Source: Sphingobacterium sp. HMA12 (lineage in GTDB: Bacteria; Bacteroidota; Bacteroidia; Sphingobacteriales; Sphingobacteriaceae). From it: 64,000 nt of DNA. This document shows positions 33,492 to 42,276 of this stretch, piece by piece (within the stretch, counting starts at the first letter, position 1; the number at the start of each line of letters is the position of its first letter). The notes beneath the pieces were generated by a model, which worked only from the letters and a program-made list of their open reading frames with translations, was not told the DNA's origin and ran no database searches. Made by a program: the position numbers and the translations under genes. Where the stretch lies: positions 124,260 through 188,259 of the forward strand of contig NZ_BEYR01000005.1 in NCBI RefSeq assembly GCF_002933815.1, in the 5' to 3' direction.

Positions 33492-35093
33492 ATGAAGAAG
33501 ATTAATATATTGATCGTCGATGATAAAATTGAGAATATTATCAGTCTCACAGCATTGCTGGAGGATATCGAATATGTAAATATAATTAGTAGTACAGATC
33601 CCAATGAAGCATTAAAAATCTGTTGGAAAGAAGAAATTGATCTCGCTCTAGTTGATGTACAGATGCCCGAAATCAATGGATTTGAATTCGTCACCTTCCT
33701 AAAGAAAAATCCAAAGACGAATCACATCATCCCGATCATGGTAACTGCGATTTCCAAGGAGGATAAATACCTTATTCAAGGACTTAACAGTGGTGCTGTA
33801 GACTATCTGTATAAACCTCTCAATCCAGAAGCTACCATCGCAAAAGTCAAGTCTTTTGTTCAGCAACTGTTGATACAACAGGAAATTAAAGAAAAAAACA
33901 TTGCATTGGAGGAGTCTAAGCAGGCAATTCTGAAAGCAAAAGAAGAAGCTGAACTTGCCCGAAAGTCAAAAGAAACGTTCTTGGCCAATATGAGTCATGA
34001 GATTCGGACGCCTATCAATGGTATTATGGGAATCACCCAAATGCTAAAAAATTCACAGCTTACCGTTGAACAGGAAAACTGGATCAATAAACTCGATTCG
34101 GCCTCTCAAAATCTACTTACGATCATCAACGACATTTTAGATCTCTCCAAAGTTGATTCGGGCATGATGAAGCTGAATATGGAATCTACCTCTGTGCATG
34201 ATATTACCGATGATTTGAATAATCTGTTTATAGATAAGGCGAACTATAAAGGCTTGAATTTCTATATCGAGGTGGACGACCGGATAAACAGTTATTTTTT
34301 AACAGATCCGCTTCGCTTAAAACAGATTCTCACGAACTTTATCTCCAATAGTTTCAAATTTACTTCCGCGGGCTCGGTCATTTTAAAAATTCAGCTTCTA
34401 ACGGAGAGTAACCAGCAAATTGAGCTACAGTTTCAGGTCATCGACACCGGTATTGGCATCGCAGAAGATGCATTGGAAAAAATATTCATCGCGTTTGAGC
34501 AAGGAGAAGACAGCATCACAAAAAAATTTGGTGGAACGGGCCTGGGCTTAGCAATTGTGAAACGTATCGCTGCCCTTCTCAGTGGAAAGGTTTTCGCATC
34601 AAGTGAATATGGCAAAGGAAGCACATTTTCTTTTGAATGCGCTTTTGACAAAATAGAAGATAAACCTATAGAAAAAGAAACACAAGTGCTTTATACCGAG
34701 TTACCAAAATTTAATTCACCGATGATCCTTATTGCCGAAGACAATGAATTAAATAGCTTTATGTTAGCAAATATCCTTAAGAGCTGGAATTGCGAGATCA
34801 CCTTGGCAACAAATGGGCAACTTGCCCTCGAGGAAATAAACAGAAAAAAAATAGACCTGGTATTTATGGACGCGCATATGCCTCTCATGAGTGGTTTTGA
34901 AGCAATCAAAGAAATACGTCGCCATGTGGATCCAACGATTGCGAATATGCCCATCATCTCCATTTCTGCTTCAGTTTTAAAGGCAGAGCAGCAAGAAGCC
35001 TTGGATGCAGGAGCCAATGAAGTGGTTGGAAAACCATTTGATCCTATCAAATTATACAAAACAATTGAAGCTTTATTGTCAAAATTGAAATGA
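33492..35093 (+). CDS. Soluble hybrid kinase: receiver, HisKA, HATPase, receiver
   Basis: The 533-residue cytoplasmic protein starts with a receiver (ILIVDDKIENI, phospho-acceptor Asp in LALVDVQMPEI), then a coiled linker (about 125-165), HisKA with MSHEIRTPINGIMG, HATPase (NFISNSFKFT, DTGIGI, GGTGLGLAIVKR), and a C-terminal receiver (ILIAEDNELN, LVFMDAHMP). There is no membrane segment. It probably takes phosphate from or passes it to the multi-receiver kinase encoded at the start of the cluster. ATG 33492 gives the normal receiver start; the ATG at 33471 adds seven residues. Confidence 0.94.
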   Translation: MKKINILIVDDKIENIISLTALLEDIEYVNIISSTDPNEALKICWKEEIDLALVDVQMPEINGFEFVTFLKKNPKTNHIIPIMVTAISKEDKYLIQGLNSGAVDYLYKPLNPEATIAKVKSFVQQLLIQQEIKEKNIALEESKQAILKAKEEAELARKSKETFLANMSHEIRTPINGIMGITQMLKNSQLTVEQENWINKLDSASQNLLTIINDILDLSKVDSGMMKLNMESTSVHDITDDLNNLFIDKANYKGLNFYIEVDDRINSYFLTDPLRLKQILTNFISNSFKFTSAGSVILKIQLLTESNQQIELQFQVIDTGIGIAEDALEKIFIAFEQGEDSITKKFGGTGLGLAIVKRIAALLSGKVFASSEYGKGSTFSFECAFDKIEDKPIEKETQVLYTELPKFNSPMILIAEDNELNSFMLANILKSWNCEITLATNGQLALEEINRKKIDLVFMDAHMPLMSGFEAIKEIRRHVDPTIANMPIISISASVLKAEQQEALDAGANEVVGKPFDPIKLYKTIEALLSKLK

Positions 35094-35148
35094 TTGTTTC
35101 GATTTACCGATGAAATCATTAATTTTAAAGAATTAACAAAACATAATA

Positions 35149-35682
35149 ATGAAAAAACTTTTTATGATACCAGCAGTTGCAGTTGCCTTGTCAATTGCAT
35201 CTTGTGGCGGAAACAGTGAGAAGTCTGGCAAATCAGCTAGTACAGAATCGACAACTTCAACAGAAAACCAAGCGACAGAAACAGTACCTGGAATTGAAAA
35301 CGTAGCTATTTCCAACAGCTTATCTTTAGAAGGTAATGATCAGATGAAATTTGACAAGGATTTATTCCGTGTGAAAGCTGGTGAGCCTGTGGAATTATCC
35401 TTCAAAAATGCGGGTACCATGCCAAAAGAATCTATGGGGCATAATGTTGTCATCCTTAAACCGGGTGTAGATCTCCCAACTTTTGGAGCTGAGGCAGCAG
35501 CAGCGGCAGCGGATGAGTATATTCCAAAATCGGCATTGTCTTCCATCGTTTCCCATACGAAATTATTAGGTCCGGGTGAAACAGATAAAATTACATTTAC
35601 ACTTGAAAAAGGAGTCTATCCTTTCATCTGTAGCTTCCCTGGTCACTACGGCGTAATGCAAGGAAAAATCGTTGCAGAATAA
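35149..35682 (+). CDS. Azurin-type copper lipoprotein
   Basis: The 177-residue protein has a lipobox (SIASCGGN, Cys about residue 20), a Ser/Thr-rich linker to about residue 45, and an azurin cupredoxin domain. Blue-copper ligands are all present: His in MGHNVVIL, and Cys, His and Met in CSFPGHYGVMQG. It carries single electrons in the periplasm or at the outer membrane surface, to cytochromes, nitrite reductase or peroxidase, none of which is adjacent. It has its own terminator. Upstream kinase genes are unrelated. Confidence 0.93.
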   Translation: MKKLFMIPAVAVALSIASCGGNSEKSGKSASTESTTSTENQATETVPGIENVAISNSLSLEGNDQMKFDKDLFRVKAGEPVELSFKNAGTMPKESMGHNVVILKPGVDLPTFGAEAAAAAADEYIPKSALSSIVSHTKLLGPGETDKITFTLEKGVYPFICSFPGHYGVMQGKIVAE

Positions 35683-35692
35683 TAACATACAA

Positions 35693-35730
35693 CCAAAAAA
35701 GGATAGCTAGATATAGGTATCCTTTTTTGG
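35693..35730 (+). terminator. Terminator of the azurin gene
   Basis: CCAAAAAAGGATA (35693-35705) and its exact complement (35718-35730) enclose 12 nt; the right arm contains the T-run. Confidence 0.85.
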
Positions 35731-35963
35731 TTCTACGAACTAGTATCACGCCGATGCCTGCTCCTATTAGTTGGCGGCTTATTTCCAAAATTACTTTTAT
35801 CGCATACAGATTTATCGAAATTAAATTATTTTTCGGCTGCATACGACTATCCATTTATCAAAAAAATGTAAAGTAAGTCTATTCGCCGACAAATCGTAAG
35901 TTTTGATTTCCTATCCCATTAATAATCATTAAATTTGTACTACTAAAAATTAAAACGTAATCA

Positions 35964-37370
35964 ATGCAATACGACGTAATTGTAATCGGAAGTGGTCCAG
36001 GCGGATATGTAGGAGCTATCCGTTGTGCCCAATTAGGATTAAAAACAGCTGTTATTGAAAAATATAGCACATTTGGTGGTACTTGTCTTAACGTTGGATG
36101 TATTCCTTCAAAAGCGCTTTTAGATTCATCGGAGCATTACCACAATGCTGCCCATAATTTTGATGCATTTGGCATCAGTTTAAAAGACCTAAAGGTTGAT
36201 ATGGCAAAAATGATTGCTCGTAAAGACGATGTCATTGCTCAAAATACTGCCGGTATCACTTTCTTATTCAAGAAAAATAAAATTGACAGTTTCCAAGGTG
36301 TGGGTTCATTTGTGGACAAAAACACCATAAAAATAACAAAAGCAGATGGTTCTACAGAGCAGGTTACAGCAAAAAATGTAATTATTGCCACAGGTTCAAA
36401 ACCGACTTCTTTGCCTTTTTTGCCAATTGACAAAAAAAGAATTATCACTTCTACAGAAGCCCTTAACCTAAAAGAGATTCCAAAACACCTGATCGTCATC
36501 GGTGGTGGTGTCATTGGCTTAGAATTAGGTTCAGTATACGCCCGTTTGGGTTCAAAAGTTTCTGTTGTTGAATTTGCGAAATCTATCATTGGTACAATGG
36601 ATGGCGGTTTAGGTAAAGAATTGCAACGTGTATTGAAAAAATCATTGGGCATGGAGTTCTACCTGGGTCACAAAGTAACAGGGGCAACTGCAAAAGGCAA
36701 AACTGTAAAAGTAACTGCCGAAGATCCAAAGGGACAAGAAATCACATTAGATGGCGATTATTGTATTGTTGCAGTTGGACGTACCGCTTATTCTGAAGGT
36801 CTAGGCTTAGAAAATATCGGTATTACATTGGAAGAAAGAGGCAAGAAAATCCCTGTAAACGCTCACTTAGAGACTTCTGTACAAGGTGTATTCGCAATTG
36901 GTGATGTGATCACTGGCGCAATGTTGGCACACAAAGCAGAAGATGAGGGTGTATATGTTGCGGAATATATTGCGGGACAAAAACCACATATCGATTACAA
37001 TTTAATTCCCGGTGTCGTGTACACCTGGCCTGAAGTCGCTTCAGTTGGAAAAACGGAAGAACAACTGAAAGAAGCCGGTGTCAAATATAAAGCTGGATCT
37101 TTCTCCTTCAAAGCTTCTGGTCGCGCAAAAGCCTCAGGCGATACAGATGGTTTTGTAAAAGTATTGGCAGACGCTGCTACTGACGAAGTGTTAGGTGTAC
37201 ATATGATTGGTCCGCGTGCAGCTGACATGATCGGCGAAGCTACAGTAGCTATGGAATACCGTGCTTCTGCTGAAGATATCGCACGTATCTGTCATGCTCA
37301 CCCAACCTACACTGAAGCTATTAAAGAAGCTGCTTTAGCAGCAACCGCAAATAGAGCAATACACGCTTAA
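35964..37370 (+). CDS. lpdA: Dihydrolipoyl dehydrogenase (first paralogue)
   Basis: The 468-residue FAD enzyme reoxidises lipoyl groups of 2-oxoacid dehydrogenase or glycine cleavage complexes with NAD. FAD-binding GSGPGGYVGAI, the redox pair in GGTCLNVGCIPSKALL, NAD-binding GGGVIGLELGSVYARLG, and the catalytic His in HAHPTYTEA with its Glu are intact. A TAAATTTG box at 35930-35937 lies 26 nt before the ATG. A second paralogue lies 1.2 kb downstream; no E1/E2 gene is near either. Confidence 0.95.
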   Translation: MQYDVIVIGSGPGGYVGAIRCAQLGLKTAVIEKYSTFGGTCLNVGCIPSKALLDSSEHYHNAAHNFDAFGISLKDLKVDMAKMIARKDDVIAQNTAGITFLFKKNKIDSFQGVGSFVDKNTIKITKADGSTEQVTAKNVIIATGSKPTSLPFLPIDKKRIITSTEALNLKEIPKHLIVIGGGVIGLELGSVYARLGSKVSVVEFAKSIIGTMDGGLGKELQRVLKKSLGMEFYLGHKVTGATAKGKTVKVTAEDPKGQEITLDGDYCIVAVGRTAYSEGLGLENIGITLEERGKKIPVNAHLETSVQGVFAIGDVITGAMLAHKAEDEGVYVAEYIAGQKPHIDYNLIPGVVYTWPEVASVGKTEEQLKEAGVKYKAGSFSFKASGRAKASGDTDGFVKVLADAATDEVLGVHMIGPRAADMIGEATVAMEYRASAEDIARICHAHPTYTEAIKEAALAATANRAIHA

Positions 37371-37387
37371 GCGTTAATAGCATAAAT

Positions 37388-37417
37388 CAAAGGGGAAAAG
37401 GAAACTTTTCCCCTTTG
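37388..37417 (+). terminator. Hairpin terminator after lpdA
   Basis: CAAAGGGGAAAAG and its exact complement pair around a GAAA tetraloop. The T-rich part lies inside the stem only. Confidence 0.7.
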
Positions 37418-37436
37418 TCATAAATACCTATATAAG

Positions 37437-37841
37437 ATGAATTTTTACACAAGAAAATGGGTCAAACCCGAAGACCTTAATCCGAACGGTACATTATTCG
37501 GCGGAACACTGTTGCGTTGGATAGATGAAGAAGCCGTAATTTACGCCATTGTACAATTGGGCAATCCAAAAGTAGTTACGAAGTTTATATCCGAAATCAA
37601 TTTTGTAAACTCTGCGAAACAAGGGGATATTTTAGAGTTAGGTATCGAGGCCACTAACTTTGGCAGGACATCATTAACAATGCGCTGTGAAGTCAGAAAT
37701 AAAATCTCAAAGAAAACGATCCTATCCATCGACAAATTGGTCTTTGTCAATCTGGATGAAGAGGGAAATCCTTTCCCACATGGAAAAGATAGCATCACCT
37801 ACGCATACATGGGAATCGAGAAGACAGGCAGAGATGATTAA
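37437..37841 (+). CDS. Acyl-CoA thioesterase, hotdog fold (YciA/BACH type)
   Basis: The 134-residue single-hotdog enzyme hydrolyses acyl-CoA thioesters. The family block NPNGTLFGGTLLRWIDEEAVIYA holds the catalytic Asp/Glu on the long helix, followed by FVNSAKQGDILELGIEATNFGRTSLT. Length is normal. It starts 20 nt after the hairpin behind lpdA and stands as its own unit or as a read-through partner. Confidence 0.9.
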   Translation: MNFYTRKWVKPEDLNPNGTLFGGTLLRWIDEEAVIYAIVQLGNPKVVTKFISEINFVNSAKQGDILELGIEATNFGRTSLTMRCEVRNKISKKTILSIDKLVFVNLDEEGNPFPHGKDSITYAYMGIEKTGRDD

Positions 37842-37999
37842 ACATCTCCCCTGTTTTTATGGTATAGATCCTTCTTTTTTATAAAACTCTGCCTGGAAAT
37901 GTGCAATCACAGATTATTAAGGACGCTGCCCGATATTAACGTCATCAGCCTATGGCTGGCTGGATCGGATTCCCTTTAGGGACAGTTCACATCCTATCC

Positions 38000-38299
38000 C
38001 TAAGATTTCTGTCTTTTTCCTTCAATTTCTTTCTTTAAATCAAGTTCCACCCAAAATCCGAGGATAGGAACCAAAGATGCCAAAAAATATTTCACCGACT
38101 TTAGAATAGGCCATTTATATTCGATAGTAGACATAATAAGCATCACAACGAATATCACGACAAAGAAACCATGAATGGAACCAGCGATCTTCACCGCTTC
38201 AGGTATTCCCGCAAAATATTTCAGGGGCATTGCAATAAAAAACAAGCAAATCGTGGAAATAGCTTCCCACAGCGCAATCTGTCTAAATATTCTTAACAT
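38000..38299 (-). CDS. DUF3817 membrane protein
   Basis: The 99-residue protein has three hydrophobic segments (about 5-28, 37-57, 70-86) and the family's pattern FRQIALWEAISTICLFFIAMPLKY, then GSIHGFFVVIFV, ending in a lysine-rich tail. DUF3817 proteins are small integral membrane proteins of unknown role. It is transcribed away from the second lpdA gene, with which it shares a 244-nt intergenic region. Confidence 0.88.
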   Translation of the reverse strand: MLRIFRQIALWEAISTICLFFIAMPLKYFAGIPEAVKIAGSIHGFFVVIFVVMLIMSTIEYKWPILKSVKYFLASLVPILGFWVELDLKKEIEGKRQKS

Positions 38300-38444
38300 A
38301 ATGATAAACTGTGTATTGTGAACCTCAAAAATAAGACTCTAAATACGGTTGACCCATTATTTTTCACCCTTTTACCAAGACGTGACATTAGCACCGATGA
38401 GATGACATTGTTTTATCAAAAACCGCCAATTTTACAATAAATAG

Positions 38445-38476
38445 TTCATATTCATCAGAAAAAATACGTACTTTTG
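38445..38476 (+). promoter_or_regulatory. Promoter of the second lpdA gene
   Basis: TACTTTTG at 38469-38476 matches the -7 consensus exactly; the -33 position, 21 bp upstream, is TTC in place of TTG. The predicted leader is about 60 nt long, which supports the ATG at 38544 over the start at 38478. Confidence 0.5.
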
Positions 38477-38543
38477 AATGAATATAAGGTTCGATACCTT
38501 GGTATTTGAAGCTATAACACTCAACTACAGAATATTTATTTAT

Positions 38544-39932
38544 ATGAATTACGACATCATTGTAATCGGTAGTGGTCCAGGCGGGTATGTTGCTGCCATT
38601 AGAGCCGCTCAGTTAGGGTTCAAAACAGCGATTATTGAACGCGAATCATTAGGCGGAATTTGTCTAAACTGGGGCTGTATCCCTACAAAAGCATTATTGA
38701 AAAGTGCTCAAGTATTTGAATATTTAAACCATGCCGCAGATTATGGCATCAATGTTCAAGGTGGTGAGGCTGATTTCGAAGCTATCGTCAAAAGAAGCCG
38801 CGGCGTAGCTGAAGGAATGAGTAAAGGTATTCAGTTCTTGATGAAAAAGAATAAAATTGATGTCATCAATGGAACTGCAAAAATTAAAAAAGGCGGTAAG
38901 ATCGATGTCAAAGGTGCAGACGGTTCGACCAAAGAATATGCAGCAAAACACACCATCCTGGCTACAGGAGCACGTTCCCGTGAACTGCCTAACTTGCCAC
39001 AAGATGGTAAAAAGATCGTTGGCTACCGCCAAGCAATGACATTACCTAAACAACCAAAATCTTTAGTTGTTGTTGGTTCTGGTGCTATCGGTGTTGAATT
39101 TGCTTATTTCTATAATGCAATTGGAACAAAAGTGACTATCGTTGAATTTATGGATAGAATCGTTCCTGTTGAAGATGAAGAAATCTCAAAACAATTAGAA
39201 AAAAGCTTAAAGAAACAAGGTATTAATATCCTTACTAAATCAGAGGTGCAATCCGTTGACACATCTGGAGAATTGAGCAAAGTTTCCATTAAAACTGAGA
39301 AAGGTATTGAAATCATCGAAGCGGAAGTTGTACTGTCTGCGGTAGGTATTGCTCCTAATATCGAAAATATCGGTTTAGAAGAGGTTGGTGTAAAAACTGA
39401 TCGTGGCCGTGTTGTCGTAGATGATTTCTACAAAACAAATATTGAAGGTGTATATGCTATCGGTGATATCGTTAAAGGTCAGGCCTTAGCTCACGTTGCT
39501 TCGGCAGAAGGTATTACCTGTGTTGAAAAAATCAAAGGTCTTCATGTAGAACCTATTGATTATAACAATATCCCCGGATGTACTTATTGTTCACCAGAGA
39601 TTGCTTCCGTAGGTTATACCGAAAAAGCAGCAAAAGAAGCTGGATATGAAATTAAAGTAGGTAAATTCCCGTTCTCTGCGTCAGGAAAAGCTTCGGCAGC
39701 TGGAGCGAAAGACGGTTTCGTAAAAGTTATCTTTGATGCAAAATACGGTGAATTCCTAGGTGCACACCTGATTGGAGCTAATGTTACCGAAATGATCGCA
39801 GAAGTTGTTGTTGCCCGTAAATTGGAAACAACAGGACATGAGATGATCAAAACAATCCATCCGCACCCAACAATGAGTGAAGCTATTATGGAAGCATGTG
39901 CCGATGCATACGGTGAAGTGATCCACTTATAG
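38544..39932 (+). CDS. lpdA: Dihydrolipoyl dehydrogenase (second paralogue)
   Basis: The 462-residue flavoenzyme has the same fold and motifs as the first copy: GSGPGGYVAAI, redox disulfide in GGICLNWGCIPTKALL, NAD site GSGAIGVEFAYFYNAIG, and C-terminal HPHPTMSEA. Details such as CLNWGC in place of CLNVGC show that it belongs to another subfamily and is not a recent duplicate. It probably serves another 2-oxoacid dehydrogenase complex than the first. The ATG at 38544 gives the canonical N-terminus. Confidence 0.95.
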   Translation: MNYDIIVIGSGPGGYVAAIRAAQLGFKTAIIERESLGGICLNWGCIPTKALLKSAQVFEYLNHAADYGINVQGGEADFEAIVKRSRGVAEGMSKGIQFLMKKNKIDVINGTAKIKKGGKIDVKGADGSTKEYAAKHTILATGARSRELPNLPQDGKKIVGYRQAMTLPKQPKSLVVVGSGAIGVEFAYFYNAIGTKVTIVEFMDRIVPVEDEEISKQLEKSLKKQGINILTKSEVQSVDTSGELSKVSIKTEKGIEIIEAEVVLSAVGIAPNIENIGLEEVGVKTDRGRVVVDDFYKTNIEGVYAIGDIVKGQALAHVASAEGITCVEKIKGLHVEPIDYNNIPGCTYCSPEIASVGYTEKAAKEAGYEIKVGKFPFSASGKASAAGAKDGFVKVIFDAKYGEFLGAHLIGANVTEMIAEVVVARKLETTGHEMIKTIHPHPTMSEAIMEACADAYGEVIHL

Positions 39933-39938
39933 CCGCAT

Positions 39939-39992
39939 ATCACATAAAAAAGAGGGGAAAATCAAATGATTTTCCCCTCTTTTTTATGTGAT
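39939..39992. terminator. Bidirectional terminator between lpdA and the LacI gene
   Basis: A perfect 26-bp inverted repeat (39939-39964 and 39967-39992) has a GAGGGG/CCCCTC core and A/T runs on both sides. It serves the two converging genes. Confidence 0.9.
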
Positions 39993-40006
39993 TCAATTCA
40001 GAAAAA

Positions 40007-41011
40007 CTACATTACCAATCTCGACTTAAAAACAATCTGTTGATCTGCCACATCTGAATTCTCAATTCGTTCAAATAGAATTTCGGCTGCCTTACGTGCC
40101 TGCATACCGGGAAACTGCTCAATACGTCCCATTGGTGGGTTTTCCATATATTGCCACAGTGGATAATTAGCATAACTAATGAAAAAGATATCTTGATTTA
40201 GGACTAGCCCTTTGTTGCGCGCTGCTTTCATCAGATCCAGTGTAACAAAGTCATTGAAAGAAATAATCGCTGAAGGCCGTTCGGACATCGCAAATATAAT
40301 ATCCATGGCTTTTTCATTTCCCGCTGTGCTCAAGTCTGTTTCAATAATATTCTTTTCCAGAATATCCATTCCATTTCGCTTCATTGCAGACAAATACGCT
40401 ACTTTTCGGTCCTCGCTGGCAGGCAATGTCTTCGGTCCATTAACTAAAGCAATCACTTTATGCCCACGGGCGACAAACGCATCTACAGCCTCATTCATGC
40501 CGGTCGATAGATCACTTTGAACTTTATTGATATTCGGCAAACTAGGAACACAATCAAAAAAGACAACCGGTATTCCAGATGACTCTAGTTTTTCGATAAA
40601 TTCTAAGTTTGTCGTCTTTTTCCCGATCGACATTAATATACCATCTACACGATGATTTTTAAATGTCTTTAAAATCTGTTCTTCCCGATCCGGATCGTCC
40701 AATGATTGCCCCATTAAAACAGTATACCGTTGTGCCGAAGCAACATTTTCTATTTCGCTGATCGCGAAGGAAAAAAATGGTTCGGATAAACTAGGCAGGA
40801 TAACAGCAATGGTAAATGTCTTGCGTTGTTTAAAGAAAATAGCTGTTTGATTGGGTTCATAGTTCAATTCTTCGGCCATTTTTTTGACACGCATTGTCGT
40901 TACCAATCCAATACTTGGATGATCATTCAATGCTCTCGACACCGTGGAAGGACTGATTTTCAGCTTCTTGGCAATTTCCTTAATCGTGGCAGGCTTGTTC
41001 ACTTTATTCAT
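40007..41011 (-). CDS. LacI-family transcriptional regulator
   Basis: The 334-residue repressor has the N-terminal helix-turn-helix and hinge (ATIKEIAKKLKISPSTVSRALNDHPSIGLVTTMRVKKMAEELNY, residues about 8-55), then a periplasmic-binding-like sugar domain (AVILPSLSEPFFSFAISEIENVA, VDGILMSIGK, FFDCVPSLPN, PSAIISFNDFVTLDLMKAA). The PNQTAIFFKQRKTFTIAV link is typical. No sugar-uptake genes are adjacent, so its regulon is elsewhere. The ATG at 41011 gives the usual N-terminus; the start at 41059 would add 16 unrelated residues. Confidence 0.92.
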   Translation of the reverse strand: MNKVNKPATIKEIAKKLKISPSTVSRALNDHPSIGLVTTMRVKKMAEELNYEPNQTAIFFKQRKTFTIAVILPSLSEPFFSFAISEIENVASAQRYTVLMGQSLDDPDREEQILKTFKNHRVDGILMSIGKKTTNLEFIEKLESSGIPVVFFDCVPSLPNINKVQSDLSTGMNEAVDAFVARGHKVIALVNGPKTLPASEDRKVAYLSAMKRNGMDILEKNIIETDLSTAGNEKAMDIIFAMSERPSAIISFNDFVTLDLMKAARNKGLVLNQDIFFISYANYPLWQYMENPPMGRIEQFPGMQARKAAEILFERIENSDVADQQIVFKSRLVM

Positions 41012-41142
41012 AAATCCAAGGGCTTTATATAAAAATAGGGCTTTTATATCCCTAATCATAATTTTTTTTCAACAATGTTTTTCAGTATATTTCTATCTTC
41101 AAAACTTTGTTGGTAGATAATACAAAGATAATCACTACAAAT

Positions 41143-41673
41143 TTAGTCCACAAATTGAATTGCAGAACTATCCACTGCAAATTCCAGGGCTAAGAAGGAC
41201 ATGGGATCGATCTGCCGGAATATAAGTTCATCCTGAAAATAAATTTTTATCTGATCGCTGAACGCTCCCCAATCCACAAATCTCACTTTGTTCAGTTGCT
41301 CCAGGGGATTTCCCTTTGTCAAAATACATATTATTTTACCCTCAGTATGCAATTGCGAAAATAATGTGGTGATATGATCAAACAGATGCAGCTTTAATGG
41401 CAAAACGGCATTTACATGCAATCGTTCAAAATTTTCCTTATACTTCATGTCAAAGCCAAATGTTGCTTGCGCATGTTCAAATAAGGATTCTTCCCCTTGG
41501 TTTTCCAAATGGTTTTTCATAAAATTAACCAGATCGCCCTGGGGCGGAAATGTCTCCGTGAATTCGATAAAATTAGCAAAGAGATAATAAACTTGGAGCA
41601 AGTAATCTTTTTTTGGAAATATAACATCATCCAATTCAAAGACATATACTTTTTTTTCTTCTGGAAATAGCAT
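41143..41673 (-). CDS. HAD-like protein with altered nucleophile motif
   Basis: The 176-residue protein resembles a HAD hydrolase with a helical cap: motif I region VYVFELDDVIFPKKDYL, a cap of about 80 residues, motif II IICILTKGN, and a late acidic/Ile-Asp region. The first Asp of DxD, the phosphate-accepting nucleophile, is Glu here (about residue 13), so it may not be a phosphatase. It is the last gene of a minus-strand group behind a LolD-type ATPase and an ATP-grasp-N-like protein. Start 41673 avoids a hydrophobic leader that is out of family. Confidence 0.7.
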   Translation of the reverse strand: MLFPEEKKVYVFELDDVIFPKKDYLLQVYYLFANFIEFTETFPPQGDLVNFMKNHLENQGEESLFEHAQATFGFDMKYKENFERLHVNAVLPLKLHLFDHITTLFSQLHTEGKIICILTKGNPLEQLNKVRFVDWGAFSDQIKIYFQDELIFRQIDPMSFLALEFAVDSSAIQFVD

Positions 41674-41750
41674 CACAAATAAACCTTTAAATAAAAAAAA
41701 AGTCACGCAAGCCAGGCTCAGCATATGGCGAACACAATAGCAAGATCGTT

Positions 41751-42230
41751 TTATTTCGATACGCAGACTAGTGCAAAATCTTCCTCAGAATCCGACCGGA
41801 CCAATAGTCCATCCGCGGCAAGTTCAGCTACATCGTCACCCAATAAATTTTTGCCTTTGGAAAGCAAAACATAAGGAAGATCAGCAGGAGGATTTTCAAT
41901 GATAGGGAAAGTGCCGAGAATATCTTTATCCGGAACAAGCACAGCTATCTGGTACTCCTCAAATAATACCTTGGCTTCAGCCAATGGTTCTAGTTCGAAT
42001 CCCCCCAAAGGTAGCACATAGTCCACCTGCTGGTCCAAGCTCAATTTGAGCAGCTCATGTGCAAATGTGGGAAGCAATCCTTTGGGGATAGGCATATAAT
42101 TCCCCGATTTTAAAAGTAATTCAGGAATATCTTCCGAGCTGGCATATAAAACTTCAAAACTACCTGTAAGTTTTTTGGCAATACGCATTGCCAGAGGTCT
42201 TGTTCCGAAGGTTATTAATATTTTCTTCAT
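41751..42230 (-). CDS. Pre-ATP-grasp-like protein of unknown function
   Basis: The 159-residue protein begins with ILITFGTRPLAMRIAKKL, a Rossmann-like nucleotide-site start as seen in the N-terminal domain of ATP-grasp ligases, then VDYVLPLGGFELEPLAEAKVLFEEY. The ATP-grasp catalytic part is absent. It lies between the LolD-like ATPase and the HAD-like gene on one strand. Neither substrate nor role can be assigned. Confidence 0.6.
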   Translation of the reverse strand: MKKILITFGTRPLAMRIAKKLTGSFEVLYASSEDIPELLLKSGNYMPIPKGLLPTFAHELLKLSLDQQVDYVLPLGGFELEPLAEAKVLFEEYQIAVLVPDKDILGTFPIIENPPADLPYVLLSKGKNLLGDDVAELAADGLLVRSDSEEDFALVCVSK

Positions 42231-42276
42231 TAAAATAATTTGTTTTTCAATGGCGATCGGCTATCCTTGATCCGCC

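Noticed and set aside
37842..37999. Gap with several short hairpins (AGCC/GGCT, CCCTTTAGGG) suggesting a riboswitch
   Set aside because: The hairpins are short and do not fit any riboswitch core I know; it lies between the 3' ends of two convergent genes.
41012..41059. N-terminal extension of the LacI regulator
   Set aside because: The 16 extra residues lie before the standard MNKVNKPATIKEIAKKL start and match nothing in the family.
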